NCBI RefSeq assembly: GCF_021545785.1
Contig: NZ_CP079801.1
Location: 248,001 to 312,000, forward strand
Source of the DNA: Halopseudomonas maritima
GTDB taxonomy: Bacteria > Pseudomonadota > Gammaproteobacteria > Pseudomonadales > Pseudomonadaceae
Length of the DNA stretch: 64,000 bases
Direction of reading: 5' to 3'
Shown piece by piece: positions 25,333-35,678 of this stretch. Position 1 is the stretch's first letter, and each line of letters begins with the position of its first letter. Under the pieces are notes generated by a model. It was not told the origin of the DNA and searched no databases. It was given only the letters and a program-made list of their open reading frames with translations. The translations under genes were made by a program, and so were the position numbers.

Positions 25333-28300
25333 CTATACGCTTTGTACGCCGTTGGCAGCCAACTCCAAACGCGCACGGCTCTGCGCAGACACCTTCTGCA
25401 GACCAATTTCCTTCGCCATACCGTAAATGAGCTCATCGCCGCGCATGCCGTGCTCAACCAGATAGCGGGCCAGCGCTTCCAGCTCCTTCACACTGATGTC
25501 ATCCACCGGACGGAAATCCTCAGCATCATCAGGACGACGAAACCGAACCGCACCATCATGCTCGATGTGTGCTGGCCAGAAAAAGCTACCGGCATCATCC
25601 ACGGTGTGCCGATGAGCCAGTGTTGCCATCTCACTCACCCGAGACTTGATTCGATTACCCGTCCTCACCCAACCATGGGCTCGCGCAATGCGCTGAGCGA
25701 GCACTTCGTCCCGGATCGGGCCCTCATGATGAATGACATGCGACACCATGGCGCTAAGTGCTTCGTCATAGTGCTTGCTGTAAAACGCATCCGGCTTGGG
25801 ACTACCAACCGCATCGAGCGGGTCACTCTTGCGGTACGACACCGGTGCCAGAGGGGGCATTGATTGCGCCCCTGGAACATCGGCACGCGCATACTGAACA
25901 GGCTGCTCTTCAGGCTGCTCACCGTCCACCGTGCCTTCGTTCGCACTCACTTCCGTTGGAGCAGTGCTTGTTTCATAAGGATCTGGTTCGTTCAATAACT
26001 CGGCCTCAGCGCGCCGTGCTCTGGCTTGCTCGAGTAATGCCTCAAGGCGCTGGTGGAGCTTGTCGGCGACGCCGCGCGGATTGGTCCACCAATCCGTCGA
26101 CCAGACGCGCAGGATTTCCCAGCCCAGTCCGCGCAGAACCTGCTCACGCAGCATGTCCCGATCTCGTGCTGTGGCACTGCGGTGATAGGTTGCCCCATCA
26201 CACTCCACACCTGCCAGGTAGCGGCCCGGGGCATCCGGGTCCACAACCGCCAGGTCGATACGGAAAGCGGACACGCCAATCTGGGTAGCAACCTGCCAAC
26301 CACGAGCACCAAGGGCCTGCGCTACCTGCTCCTCGAACGGGCTGTCGAAGCCGCCGCGGCTTCCAGTATCCGCCTCCAGGATGGCGCGAGGCCCACGCTC
26401 GGCAAATTCCAGGAAGTGCTTCATATCGCGCACACCCAACGATTGGGTGCGGGCAAGATCGATTTCTTCCGGTTTGAACGACGCAAATACGCGCATCTCG
26501 TAGCGAGCTCGTGTCACCGCAACGTTCAATCGACGCTCGCCGCCCGATGCGGTCATTGGACCGAAATTCATGGTCAGACGATTACCGGCAGCATCCTTAC
26601 CAAAGGTATTGGAGAAGTAGATGATGTCGCGCTCGTCGCCCTGTACGCTCTCCAGATTCTTGACGAATACTTCCTCGTACTGCTGATCTGCGAAGTAGCC
26701 ATCCAGCTCCGGATCATTGCGGCGCTCAGCGTCAAGAAGATCTTCAATCAGTCGCTGTTGCTCGCTGTTGAAGGTCACTACACCGAAGGTTTTGGTCCCG
26801 CTCGCGCGCATTTCATCCTTGACCCGAGCGACCAAGCTCCGAATTAGCGCTTTTGCTTCGATCAGATTGGTACGTGAAGCTCCTCGCTCATAAACGCCCG
26901 GCACATAGTGAAAGCTCACCGCCGTATCGCAAGTAACCGGTGAGGGGAAGGTAACCAGTTTGTCTCCGTAGTAGCGGCTGTTGGAGAAGGCAATCAGGCT
27001 TTCATGGCGGCTACGGTAGTGCCAGTTCAAGTTCAGGGTGGGCAGGTTGGCACTAAGGCATTCATCGAGAATGCTTTCCAGATCCTCTTCAACTTCATCA
27101 TTGTCGTCAGCCGATCCCGCGCGATCAAAGAATGAGGTCGGAGGCATCTGCTTCGGATCCCCGACCATGACCACCTGCTTGCCCCGTGCAATCGCGCCGA
27201 TTGCATCCCACACCGGAATCTGGGATGCCTCGTCGAATATCACAAGATCGAACAGTGCCGCATCCGTCGGCAAGTACTGAGCAATTGATAGTGGGCTCAT
27301 GAGCATACAGGGCGTGAGTAATGTCATCGCCTGCGGAATGGACGACATCAGCTCGCGCAGCGGCTTGTGCCTGGTTTTCTTGGAAATTTCATGCCGGAGC
27401 ACACCCCACTCGGATGCGTTCTTCACTGTTTCCTGCTGGGGTAACTCAGCGCACAGGCGAGCGCGCAGCAGATCCCGCGTCAACGCAGTGAAGCGCTCAT
27501 CCAGCTCTCGGAAGTCACGGATGCGCTGCTCATGCTCGGCGCTGACAAACTCACGAATAGTTGCCTCGCGATCAACCGTCGCATTCAACCACCAACGCGC
27601 ATAATTTGCCTCGAACACCCTGCGGACGGTGCCAGGCACAACAACCCCAGCCTCCATCGCATCGACTAGTGGCTTGAGCCCTGCGCTAATCGACTCATCT
27701 CTGGCTTTTCGCCATGCGCTCCAAGCATTCAAACTGTCCTTGGCAGCAATCAACGACTCACAATGCTTGCGCTGTGCCGCCAGCTCAAGCTGTGCCAGCA
27801 GGTCTATCGACTCGGGAGCATATTGTCCAACGCTCGACACGGCTTCCATGGCCTGCTGAAGCTCACGCAGACTGTGCAAATAGCGAACACCCGACTCCGA
27901 CAACAACCCGCCCGGCTCAAGAAGCGTGTTGGCGTCGCCCAGCAAGGGCTCAAGGGCGCTTTTGATGGCACCGATCTCTTCCGGCGTGCTAACCATGCTG
28001 GCGATAGCGGACGTCAGTTGATGCTGGAATGCCACCGCTCTTTCGGCGATGTCCGGCTTGGTATGAAGACCGGCCCACACACCCGGAGCATCCTGACGCA
28101 GGTCGTCATAGGGCCGCAGTTGTTGCTCAATCTGCGCGCGCTTGACCAACGCCGCGTGCTGACCCTGAAGTGGCTTACCGCAGGCACCTGAAGCAACCAG
28201 ATCATGAGGTAGCTCCAGCGCCCCACTCTCAGCAACAGCGCGACGCTCTTCCTGGAAAGCAATCGCTGCCGCCAGCACATCGACTGGCGTGTCCATGCCA

Positions 28301-31300
28301 TTCCAAACACCTTTCGCCCCCTCAGCAAGCGAGTCAGAAAGCGCTTTGACCTCTCGCTCAAGCTTTGCGCACTCCCGCAGGGTAGCCAAAGCCTTTCTCA
28401 ACGACTCACCCCCTGCACCAGAATCGATAAGGTCGAAGCCCTCATCCACCCACTGCCTTGTAGCAATGTACGCAGTGATGGCCTTCTGGAGTTCCAGCGC
28501 TTGGTTTATCACCGCCACCGGAGTCGTCTTTGCTCCTCGCCAGAAGCTTACAATCTCCTGTGATACGACCAGACCATCTATTTCTGCCCGAACACCTCGG
28601 ATCGCAGCCCACCGATCAAGATCCGCTTTGGCGTCGAGCTTGGATTTCTCCTCGGCAACCGCTGCAAGTTGCTTGGTAATCTTGCGTTTGCTTAGAGCAG
28701 ACATCGGCCAGAGCGACCGATCAGCTTCCTCCCATTGTGCTGCAAGTGCAGCAATATCCAGCTCCTCAACCCTTTCAGAGTATGGTGTGGAAAGAGCATC
28801 CTCCAGTTTCCGGGCATCAGAGAACAACGTCAGAGCACGATTCAGTGCGACTGTTGATGAAACAGGCCAAGCATCTGGAAGTTGGCCACGCAGAACCTGA
28901 TGCTGTTTCAGCAGTTCCAGCGCCCGCTGGGCATCCATCACCAATGCTCGAGGCCAAAAATCTGGCAGCAATGTATTCAGTTTTGAGTGCGCTGCCAGTA
29001 ACTGGCAGCCCTGCTGTATGCGTTCAGATATTTGCCGCCCGCGGGGGGAAAGGGCAAAACGCCAGTCTTGCCCTGCCGCACCTGGCAGGATTTCAGCAAG
29101 ACGAGCTAACCCCTCTCGCCCGTGCTCGGTAAGCGGTATCGCCGGGAGCGACCCGGCTTTGATGAAGCTCTCTGAAGCACGAATCGCAGCATCAATCTTG
29201 GGTAGAGCCTGACTGGCGAGTTCAACCATTTTCATCTGCCACGAAGGCGACCAGTCCGTGTTGCTGATCGCCTTCAGCGGATGGTTAAGTAGTCCATCAT
29301 AACCAACAGCCTGTGCGTTAACCTCCAGGCGCTTACTCAGCTCCTGCAGTTTCAGCAAAGCTTCCCGGTCATGCGATGAGGGAGAGGGCCACGAAAGGTT
29401 AACGAGCGGCAAACCCTCTCCAGCCAGGGTAGCGCCGATAGCATTGTAGATGCTCAGACCATTAGGATAACGCTGGTGCAATCTATCCACGTAGACATTG
29501 AGACCGCGACGAATTTCCTCCAGCCGTTCGGCTTCAATTCTCCAGCTTGCGGGATCAGCGGTACCACGAGCCAACCAGGCGGAGTTCAACTGCGCGAGCA
29601 CATCCGTTTTACTAGCCTTGTTGGAGTGCACTTCAAGGCAAAACTCACCCAATCCGACTTCTTGTAGCCGACGGTGCACAACATTCAGCGCTGCAATCTT
29701 CTCGGAGACGAAAAGAACTCGCTTATTCTCGGCAAGCGACTGGGCAATGACGTTAACGATAGTCTGACTCTTGCCCGTACCTGGTGGACCAATCAGAACA
29801 AAGTCCTTCCCTTGCCTCGCTGCAAGCACTGCGGAGAGCTGAGAAGAGTCATACGGCAGTGGACAAAACACCTGTTTAGGGCTGTAGTCCTCGTCCAGCG
29901 TGCGCTCTTCGGGGAACGCAACATCTGCCCCCGCCGTATAGGCGTCTCTCGGAGAATCGAGTAGGTGTTGCACAACCGGGTTCTGGCGCAAAGCCTCACT
30001 TCTGTCAGTGAGGTCTTTCCACATCAAGTACTTGGCAAACGAGAACATCGAGAGCACGACGTCCTCGGCAACCTCCCAACCTTTGATGTCCTTGACCGCA
30101 TTTGCGACCCCACGCCAAATGGCGTGAACATCAAGACCCGCGTCATCACGCGGCAACTCGGTATCCGTAAACCCCAGATTAAGACCAAAATCCTGTCGCA
30201 GCAGCTCGACCAGCGTTGGGTTGAATCTCGGCTCATCACTGTGGAGCGAGAGGGTAAAACCGGAACGAATACTCCTGCGCTCGAGCTTTACCGGAATCAT
30301 GATCAGCGGTGCTTTGTACTTCACTCCATCACGATCAGCAGGAGACCAGGAGAGAAAGCCAACCGCCAGGAAAAGTGTATTGGCGCCGCCCTCTTCAAGA
30401 TTTGCTCTGGCCCCTCGAAACAGTTCAACAAGCCGAGAGTCAAGCTCAGCCTGTGAATGGGCAATGTGGATCTCTCCACGCGCCAACGCATCTGCTGCAA
30501 ATTTTTTCCTTACATCCTCATGCTCACGAAGCTCGTAAATTTCCTTTGCACGCGGATCTGCGCCATCCATCAAATCAAGACGCGCCATCAACTTGATCTG
30601 CTTACCTGTCGACAGCACATCCTCAAGAGCACCGGGATCAGGCGCCTCGAATTTCAATGCTTTTTTTGCCGCCTTAAAGTTGAGCAGATTATTACGCAGA
30701 GACAGATCCAGAAGCTTACGCTGCCAGCGGCCCAAGCGATCCTTTGGGTCGATCGCAGCGACATCAATCTCGCTGGGAATCTCGCTTGGCAGCGCGGTCG
30801 CAAGCTCAATACCCAGCTCAGCGCGCACAGCCGGTGCCTGCTCCGCCCTCTCTAGAGTCGCGACATTTGCCTCTGCGCTCGCCAACGGTTTAATGCGTTG
30901 CATCCGGGCCCGCCGGATGTCGATAGCCATTTCAAATTTGGAGGATTCTTCCTCTGAAACCTGCTGAGCTGCTCGCTCGATGGCAAAGTTCAAGGAAACT
31001 GGTTGGGATTGCGTCACCAACGTGGTTTCGAAAAGCTTAAGCTCATCAAGCTTCATACGCTTGCGCAGCGACGAGACGTCCTCGATCGTCGAAGAACTGA
31101 ATTCTTCCTTCTTCAGCCACACACCTGCAAATGCATGCCCTTCAGTAAACACAATCAACGGGTTGAGCCCTGCTTGTTCCAACGCAGCGCAGAATAGAAG
31201 CGAAGAGTCCATGCAAGTAGCCAAACCGCTATCCACAATCTGGCTAGGACTACGTACCTTCTGCCCTTCCCGCTCAAAACTGGCAGGGGGTAAGGCGTAA

Positions 31301-32004
31301 TGCAGGCCCATTTTAGAAACGGTGCTCCAGATCGCAGAGGTAATATCCCAAGCGTGCTGAGCACCACTGGCATATCCGTTCAGCGAGGAGGACTTACCGC
31401 TTTTCTCGAGCAGATCAGCCGCGTTTCGCAGCAAATGCTCAACAGCCTTGTCGTTTGGCTGGACAAAAGCCGCCGTCATTTCCGGCAGATGGGATAGCCC
31501 ACCCCAGTGATTTCGGGGAAGCATTTCGAGGGTAACTTCCTGCCTAGCCACCTCTTGCGGCTCTGCGCCCTCGGTAACGGAGCACAAAACAAAACTGAGG
31601 GTGGCGTTTTCGGCTTCGGTCAACCGAGTTAGCAAAGTACCGTCGACAGCGACATCTAGGCCCGGGATCTGCAGAAAAACCCCGGCCCCAAGCGCATCGA
31701 TATGCCAAGTCTTTGGTTTGAATATGCTGGGCTCTGCGGTAAGCGTCAGTGTCAGCTGACCGAATTTACTCTCGGTCTCATTGATAACCCGCAGCTCACG
31801 AATCACCGGAACCGAATTCTGATGATCAGCCAAGTTCAGCTTGGCCACCACAGTGGCGTTGATCTTAACTGACTTGGCAGGGAGCTCATCCGCCTCGGAG
31901 ATGACTGCACTCCCCTCAGTTAGCTCGACTACATCCACTGCAACGCCACCAGACTCTTGCGTGACAGGTTGTTTGCCAGGATTGTGATTCGGTTCGTCAG
32001 ACAT
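25333..32004 (-). CDS. Giant SF1 helicase with transglutaminase-like and nuclease domains (DUF4011/DUF3320)
   Basis: This 2,223-residue protein starts with beta-rich segments, then a transglutaminase-like part with GLATCMDSS near residue 263 and GHAFAGVW near 290. A DUF4011 region follows, then a split SF1 helicase: GPPGTGKSQT near 736, FDEASQIPVWDAIG near 1590, YRSRHESLIAFSN, VQGDERD and AVTRARYEM. A Vsr/DUF559-like nuclease domain with FEEQVAQAL, RIDLAVVDP and VECDGATYHRS lies near 1890-1960, and DUF3320 closes the protein. A GGGAGG site before the ATG at 32004 selects this start. Such proteins occur in defence islands and probably act alone on foreign nucleic acid. The motifs look intact. 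Confidence 0.88.
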   Translation of the reverse strand: MSDEPNHNPGKQPVTQESGGVAVDVVELTEGSAVISEADELPAKSVKINATVVAKLNLADHQNSVPVIRELRVINETESKFGQLTLTLTAEPSIFKPKTWHIDALGAGVFLQIPGLDVAVDGTLLTRLTEAENATLSFVLCSVTEGAEPQEVARQEVTLEMLPRNHWGGLSHLPEMTAAFVQPNDKAVEHLLRNAADLLEKSGKSSSLNGYASGAQHAWDITSAIWSTVSKMGLHYALPPASFEREGQKVRSPSQIVDSGLATCMDSSLLFCAALEQAGLNPLIVFTEGHAFAGVWLKKEEFSSSTIEDVSSLRKRMKLDELKLFETTLVTQSQPVSLNFAIERAAQQVSEEESSKFEMAIDIRRARMQRIKPLASAEANVATLERAEQAPAVRAELGIELATALPSEIPSEIDVAAIDPKDRLGRWQRKLLDLSLRNNLLNFKAAKKALKFEAPDPGALEDVLSTGKQIKLMARLDLMDGADPRAKEIYELREHEDVRKKFAADALARGEIHIAHSQAELDSRLVELFRGARANLEEGGANTLFLAVGFLSWSPADRDGVKYKAPLIMIPVKLERRSIRSGFTLSLHSDEPRFNPTLVELLRQDFGLNLGFTDTELPRDDAGLDVHAIWRGVANAVKDIKGWEVAEDVVLSMFSFAKYLMWKDLTDRSEALRQNPVVQHLLDSPRDAYTAGADVAFPEERTLDEDYSPKQVFCPLPYDSSQLSAVLAARQGKDFVLIGPPGTGKSQTIVNVIAQSLAENKRVLFVSEKIAALNVVHRRLQEVGLGEFCLEVHSNKASKTDVLAQLNSAWLARGTADPASWRIEAERLEEIRRGLNVYVDRLHQRYPNGLSIYNAIGATLAGEGLPLVNLSWPSPSSHDREALLKLQELSKRLEVNAQAVGYDGLLNHPLKAISNTDWSPSWQMKMVELASQALPKIDAAIRASESFIKAGSLPAIPLTEHGREGLARLAEILPGAAGQDWRFALSPRGRQISERIQQGCQLLAAHSKLNTLLPDFWPRALVMDAQRALELLKQHQVLRGQLPDAWPVSSTVALNRALTLFSDARKLEDALSTPYSERVEELDIAALAAQWEEADRSLWPMSALSKRKITKQLAAVAEEKSKLDAKADLDRWAAIRGVRAEIDGLVVSQEIVSFWRGAKTTPVAVINQALELQKAITAYIATRQWVDEGFDLIDSGAGGESLRKALATLRECAKLEREVKALSDSLAEGAKGVWNGMDTPVDVLAAAIAFQEERRAVAESGALELPHDLVASGACGKPLQGQHAALVKRAQIEQQLRPYDDLRQDAPGVWAGLHTKPDIAERAVAFQHQLTSAIASMVSTPEEIGAIKSALEPLLGDANTLLEPGGLLSESGVRYLHSLRELQQAMEAVSSVGQYAPESIDLLAQLELAAQRKHCESLIAAKDSLNAWSAWRKARDESISAGLKPLVDAMEAGVVVPGTVRRVFEANYARWWLNATVDREATIREFVSAEHEQRIRDFRELDERFTALTRDLLRARLCAELPQQETVKNASEWGVLRHEISKKTRHKPLRELMSSIPQAMTLLTPCMLMSPLSIAQYLPTDAALFDLVIFDEASQIPVWDAIGAIARGKQVVMVGDPKQMPPTSFFDRAGSADDNDEVEEDLESILDECLSANLPTLNLNWHYRSRHESLIAFSNSRYYGDKLVTFPSPVTCDTAVSFHYVPGVYERGASRTNLIEAKALIRSLVARVKDEMRASGTKTFGVVTFNSEQQRLIEDLLDAERRNDPELDGYFADQQYEEVFVKNLESVQGDERDIIYFSNTFGKDAAGNRLTMNFGPMTASGGERRLNVAVTRARYEMRVFASFKPEEIDLARTQSLGVRDMKHFLEFAERGPRAILEADTGSRGGFDSPFEEQVAQALGARGWQVATQIGVSAFRIDLAVVDPDAPGRYLAGVECDGATYHRSATARDRDMLREQVLRGLGWEILRVWSTDWWTNPRGVADKLHQRLEALLEQARARRAEAELLNEPDPYETSTAPTEVSANEGTVDGEQPEEQPVQYARADVPGAQSMPPLAPVSYRKSDPLDAVGSPKPDAFYSKHYDEALSAMVSHVIHHEGPIRDEVLAQRIARAHGWVRTGNRIKSRVSEMATLAHRHTVDDAGSFFWPAHIEHDGAVRFRRPDDAEDFRPVDDISVKELEALARYLVEHGMRGDELIYGMAKEIGLQKVSAQSRARLELAANGVQSV

Positions 32005-32395
32005 CAGAGAGCCTCCCTGCAGCACTTCTACTTGAACGCCAAGGACGCCCCAGCGCCCAAACACTTCCTTATTCGATAACTGGATCTGAGGAGCGCTCAG
32101 AAATAGCCTTGCCCCCCCAGAAAGATGCCTTGAATCAAGCCAGATAAAGACACCCGTAGTTAGCTGCCATTATCTTGATGGCAGATCCTGTCGCTGTCTA
32201 GCAACAGCGCACCTCAAAAGCGCATAAGAAGCGGTCATCCATGACCAAGGGCTCCATCCCTGCCCACTCCAAGCGGGCACAGTTGGATGATATGTCGCGT
32301 TAGCTGACAGACCAATAATGGTCATGCATACAGGTCAAGTTTTCAGGCAGGTCTGATGTCATCCGCCTAAGCTGAACAGGTACTGATTAGCTGAT
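32005..32395. other. Regulatory gap upstream of the giant helicase gene
   Basis: No gene is seen in these 390 bases. The segment holds the ribosome site of the giant gene (32012-32017), a WYL-operator-like element at 32321-32352 and several small inverted repeats such as GCCATTATCTTGATGGC near 32169. It most probably carries the promoter of the giant gene. Confidence 0.5.
32321..32352 (+). promoter_or_regulatory. Second copy of the WYL-regulator operator motif
   Basis: CATACAGGTCAAGTTTTC-N3-CAGGT matches the sequence before the WYL gene at 37595-37620 in 22 of 26 positions. Outside this block the two loci are unrelated, so the match suggests one regulator acting on both. Only the right part of the inverted repeat present at 37589-37606 is conserved here. 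Confidence 0.45.
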
Positions 32396-35300
32396 TCAGC
32401 CTGTGCCAGAGTAGCCCAGCACACAAGCAACGATTCGTTCTTCCCATGTTTGCCGCAAGGCGATGCCTGAAATCCGCTCGATGATCGCCGAAGCCGGCAA
32501 CGGATCTACGAGCAGCGCCTTACGAATATCACGCAAGCGAACGATTTGGGAGCGCCTAGCTGTTTTGTTCAGATAGCCAAACCAAGTCGGCCGCACGAGA
32601 TCCAACCAGGCGTCTGCCAGCTGCGTCCAATCGGGGCAGTCGTCTGTGCGGTTATGCTTGAGCGTCTGCAGCAGGCGCTGAATCGCGTCAGCCTGACCCG
32701 CGCTTTCAATCCACCCCTTTCGGCCCGTCCAAGCCGAAATGACCTCCTGCATTTGATCCAGTGCACGCTGTTTACGCTGTGGCAACAACAGTCGCTCCTG
32801 CTCCGACAATCGCGCCAAGAAGCGCTCAAGTTGCCGCCCAGCACCATGACTGAGCGGGAGATCTTCCTGCCCCTGACCCAGACGTTTCCGCAGTTGCTCG
32901 ACAATATCCGGCAAATGCACCAACGGTTTAGGCTGCTGATCCACGACCAGCACCCAGCGAGGCGCCCTTTTGGCTTCTCCCGCAAGACAAACAAATAGCC
33001 ACGGCCGCTCAGACCTCACCAGGCTGACGCGGGACAACACAGCCAGAGTCTCATCTCTAACCGAGGCGTAGTCCTCTGCAGTCAGCACCGCTCGGCCCCC
33101 TTCGAGTAGCCCACGAACCGACGCGAATGCATCCTCAACACCGTCCCACGGGATCGTCGCGCGCTGCTCGAGTTCCTGCTGCTGCGCCTCTGGTGTTATC
33201 AGTTGCTCCGGTGCAGCGGTTGTCAGCATGGCATCGGGAAGTTGCAGGTTGCCGCCAAGTGACGACTCCACATCTTCTACGCGCGCTACAAACCGCTCAT
33301 CCGCCTTAAGCGCAAAGGTTTCGGCATCCCTGGGCCACCAGCATTCGATGCTGTCATGCGGACTATCCATGCGATCTATACGACCGACTCGCTGCTCGGC
33401 ATAACGCACCACGCTGGGCATATCCAGATGCACCATTGCCGAGGCACGCTGAAGGTTAACGCCTTCAGACAAAGCATCGCTGCACAGTGCGATCACGCGC
33501 CCTGCACCACGCTCGGGATCGAGTCGCGCCTGCAACACCTGGTTCTGCCGTTTCTTGCCCCCTACCCCAAGCAAAACCTCGGCACCTTTTTCACCCCGCG
33601 GGCGCGCCATGAGGTGCCGGAGATAGCGCAGCGTCAACGGGAAATGATCAAAAGCAATCACTTGCTCGTGTTGCCGAGCCAGGTCAAGCAACAGTTGGCA
33701 TTTACGTTTCTCCCGGCCGTCGCTCATGCGCTCCAGGCGGATGAGGATATAGGTATAACGGCCGACCTCCGCTTCGCACTCGCGGCGATGCGCATCGGGG
33801 TCTGATAACCAGACAGGCAACTCGATGCCCAAACGATTCTCAGGAATACGGCCCTGCAGAGCAGTAATACGCTCCTGCATATTGCCGGTGGTGTCGTCGC
33901 CCTCTACTGTAAGGTCATCCTGCAAATGCAGCCTTACCAATGCCTCGCGCTCGCCGAGAATATGCCTGAACAGGGCGAGCCGGGATGAGCGCAAACTGGC
34001 CATGACATGATGACAGGCAAGTCCGTTGGCGGATCTCAGCCGCATTTGCAGGTAGGCCTCTGCACTCATTCCGGATCGAGCATGGCTCTCGGGCAGGTAC
34101 AGGGCTTTTTCAAAATGCGTTATGCCCACCAATGATCGGGCAATTGTCAGAATCTCTCCGGCAAGCTTGATGTCACGCGCACTTTCATCCAGCTCGTAGA
34201 CCTGCGGATGGTGCTCCGGATATCGGCAAACCCGGCCGGAAGGCAAGCGGTATGCGTCCGGCTCAAGATCGACCATGCTGTTGAGCTGTTTCTTGGTGCG
34301 GCGCACCATGAATCCGGCCAGCGCACTCTTCAGCGTCGCGAGATCCTCTGGCGCCGCATCTCTCAACCCACCTTTCAGACGCGTCAGTCTTTCCAGGGTC
34401 GCTAGAACCTGATCATCGAAGTTGTCTGCACCAAGAATGTCGACCATGCGCAACAGGTCACTGGCAGATCGATTGAACGGGGTTGCGGTAAACAGCACGA
34501 CCTGATCTGCCAGGTTATGGACTAACTGGCGAGAGCGGTTAGATGTCTGGCTAAGGAAATTATGTGCTTCGTCAACCGCCAGGGTTTGTGACCGCACCAT
34601 CAGGTCGGAGATGATGCTCTCGTCCCCTGCTCTGGAATGACTCAATGCGCCATGAGACCGAATATTGAGCTGAAGGAAACTCCGCAAGCTTTCGCGCTCC
34701 CAATTGGCGATCACCAGCGGAGGGCATACCATCGCAATCAGGCCTTTATGCCCCTTGGATGCTGACCAGATGCGATCATATACGGCGCGTAGCAGATGCA
34801 CGCCCATTCGGGTTTTGCCAGAACCCGTCGCATCCGCAATCAAGACACCTCCCACGGTTTCGATCAGATACAACGCCTGACCGATACCTTTGCGCTGGGA
34901 AGGCCAAAGCGTGACATCGGTCGATTGGCCAATGGACTTCAGGTAGCTGTCTGCCCAGTCACCTTCAAGCAACTCGGCACAGGCACGAGCAAGAGCCTCT
35001 CTCCAGGTTACACAGCGCAGCAGGCTTTCCAGCAGCGCCACCAGCGCCTCTTCAGCATCGGTACCTTCCTCCCACAGACACTCAGCGTATTGCCATATCT
35101 CTCGGAAACGCCTTGGCTCATCTTTAGGGGTAAAGCGAGCGTTGGCCTCATGCTGGGAATGCAGACCTGGTGCAGTGAAGTTGCTGGAGCCGAGGGTAAC
35201 GGCCGATTGCGTACAGTAGATTTTGGCATGCACGCGTGGACCAGGCCCCGGATAGCGGACCGAAACGACTCTGTTGCGAAGTAACTCAATGCAATGAATC

Positions 35301-35644
35301 AGCTGTCCGCTCAAGCGCAGGGAGACGCCTCTGCTGAGCCAATAAGAACGCACTTCCTGCTCAAAGCTTCGATTGTGCAGAGAAAAATCCTGGGAGCTAC
35401 TCAAGGATGGCTCAGAGCCCAGCAACAGCCTGAGCCGACCGGTAGCATCAGCTCGTTGACTTACCAGGCGTATGAGCTGATCGAGCCCGCTATAGCCGGT
35501 TACAACCAGTACCTCACCTGCTGCCAGGAGGTCTGGCATCAGCGTGCGATGAACCTGACGTGCTCCGTGATTAAGCGGCATACGCGCTGGCGGCGGTAAC
35601 TCGACATCACTTGATGGTGACTGGTCGAACAGCGATCCCTGCAT
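32396..35644 (-). CDS. PLD-domain SNF2/SF2 helicase
   Basis: This 1,082-residue protein begins with a phospholipase-D-like domain; the half-motif HAKIYCTQSAVTLGSSNFT lies near residues 138-156. An SF2/SNF2 translocase follows with DATGSGKTRMG (near 271), VDEAHNF (near 358), FTATPFNRS and QRVGRIDRMD (near 753), plus a helical C-terminus of about 300 residues. PLD-type nucleases need two HxK half-sites, so this one would pair between two chains. Helicase-nuclease fusions of this kind are frequent in defence islands. It is followed closely by nothing on the same strand; the giant helicase gene begins 390 bases downstream, so separate expression is likely. Confidence 0.87.
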   Translation of the reverse strand: MQGSLFDQSPSSDVELPPPARMPLNHGARQVHRTLMPDLLAAGEVLVVTGYSGLDQLIRLVSQRADATGRLRLLLGSEPSLSSSQDFSLHNRSFEQEVRSYWLSRGVSLRLSGQLIHCIELLRNRVVSVRYPGPGPRVHAKIYCTQSAVTLGSSNFTAPGLHSQHEANARFTPKDEPRRFREIWQYAECLWEEGTDAEEALVALLESLLRCVTWREALARACAELLEGDWADSYLKSIGQSTDVTLWPSQRKGIGQALYLIETVGGVLIADATGSGKTRMGVHLLRAVYDRIWSASKGHKGLIAMVCPPLVIANWERESLRSFLQLNIRSHGALSHSRAGDESIISDLMVRSQTLAVDEAHNFLSQTSNRSRQLVHNLADQVVLFTATPFNRSASDLLRMVDILGADNFDDQVLATLERLTRLKGGLRDAAPEDLATLKSALAGFMVRRTKKQLNSMVDLEPDAYRLPSGRVCRYPEHHPQVYELDESARDIKLAGEILTIARSLVGITHFEKALYLPESHARSGMSAEAYLQMRLRSANGLACHHVMASLRSSRLALFRHILGEREALVRLHLQDDLTVEGDDTTGNMQERITALQGRIPENRLGIELPVWLSDPDAHRRECEAEVGRYTYILIRLERMSDGREKRKCQLLLDLARQHEQVIAFDHFPLTLRYLRHLMARPRGEKGAEVLLGVGGKKRQNQVLQARLDPERGAGRVIALCSDALSEGVNLQRASAMVHLDMPSVVRYAEQRVGRIDRMDSPHDSIECWWPRDAETFALKADERFVARVEDVESSLGGNLQLPDAMLTTAAPEQLITPEAQQQELEQRATIPWDGVEDAFASVRGLLEGGRAVLTAEDYASVRDETLAVLSRVSLVRSERPWLFVCLAGEAKRAPRWVLVVDQQPKPLVHLPDIVEQLRKRLGQGQEDLPLSHGAGRQLERFLARLSEQERLLLPQRKQRALDQMQEVISAWTGRKGWIESAGQADAIQRLLQTLKHNRTDDCPDWTQLADAWLDLVRPTWFGYLNKTARRSQIVRLRDIRKALLVDPLPASAIIERISGIALRQTWEERIVACVLGYSGTG

Positions 35645-35678
35645 ACTTGCGCTCCATTAGGCAGGCCCTACGGTGCTC

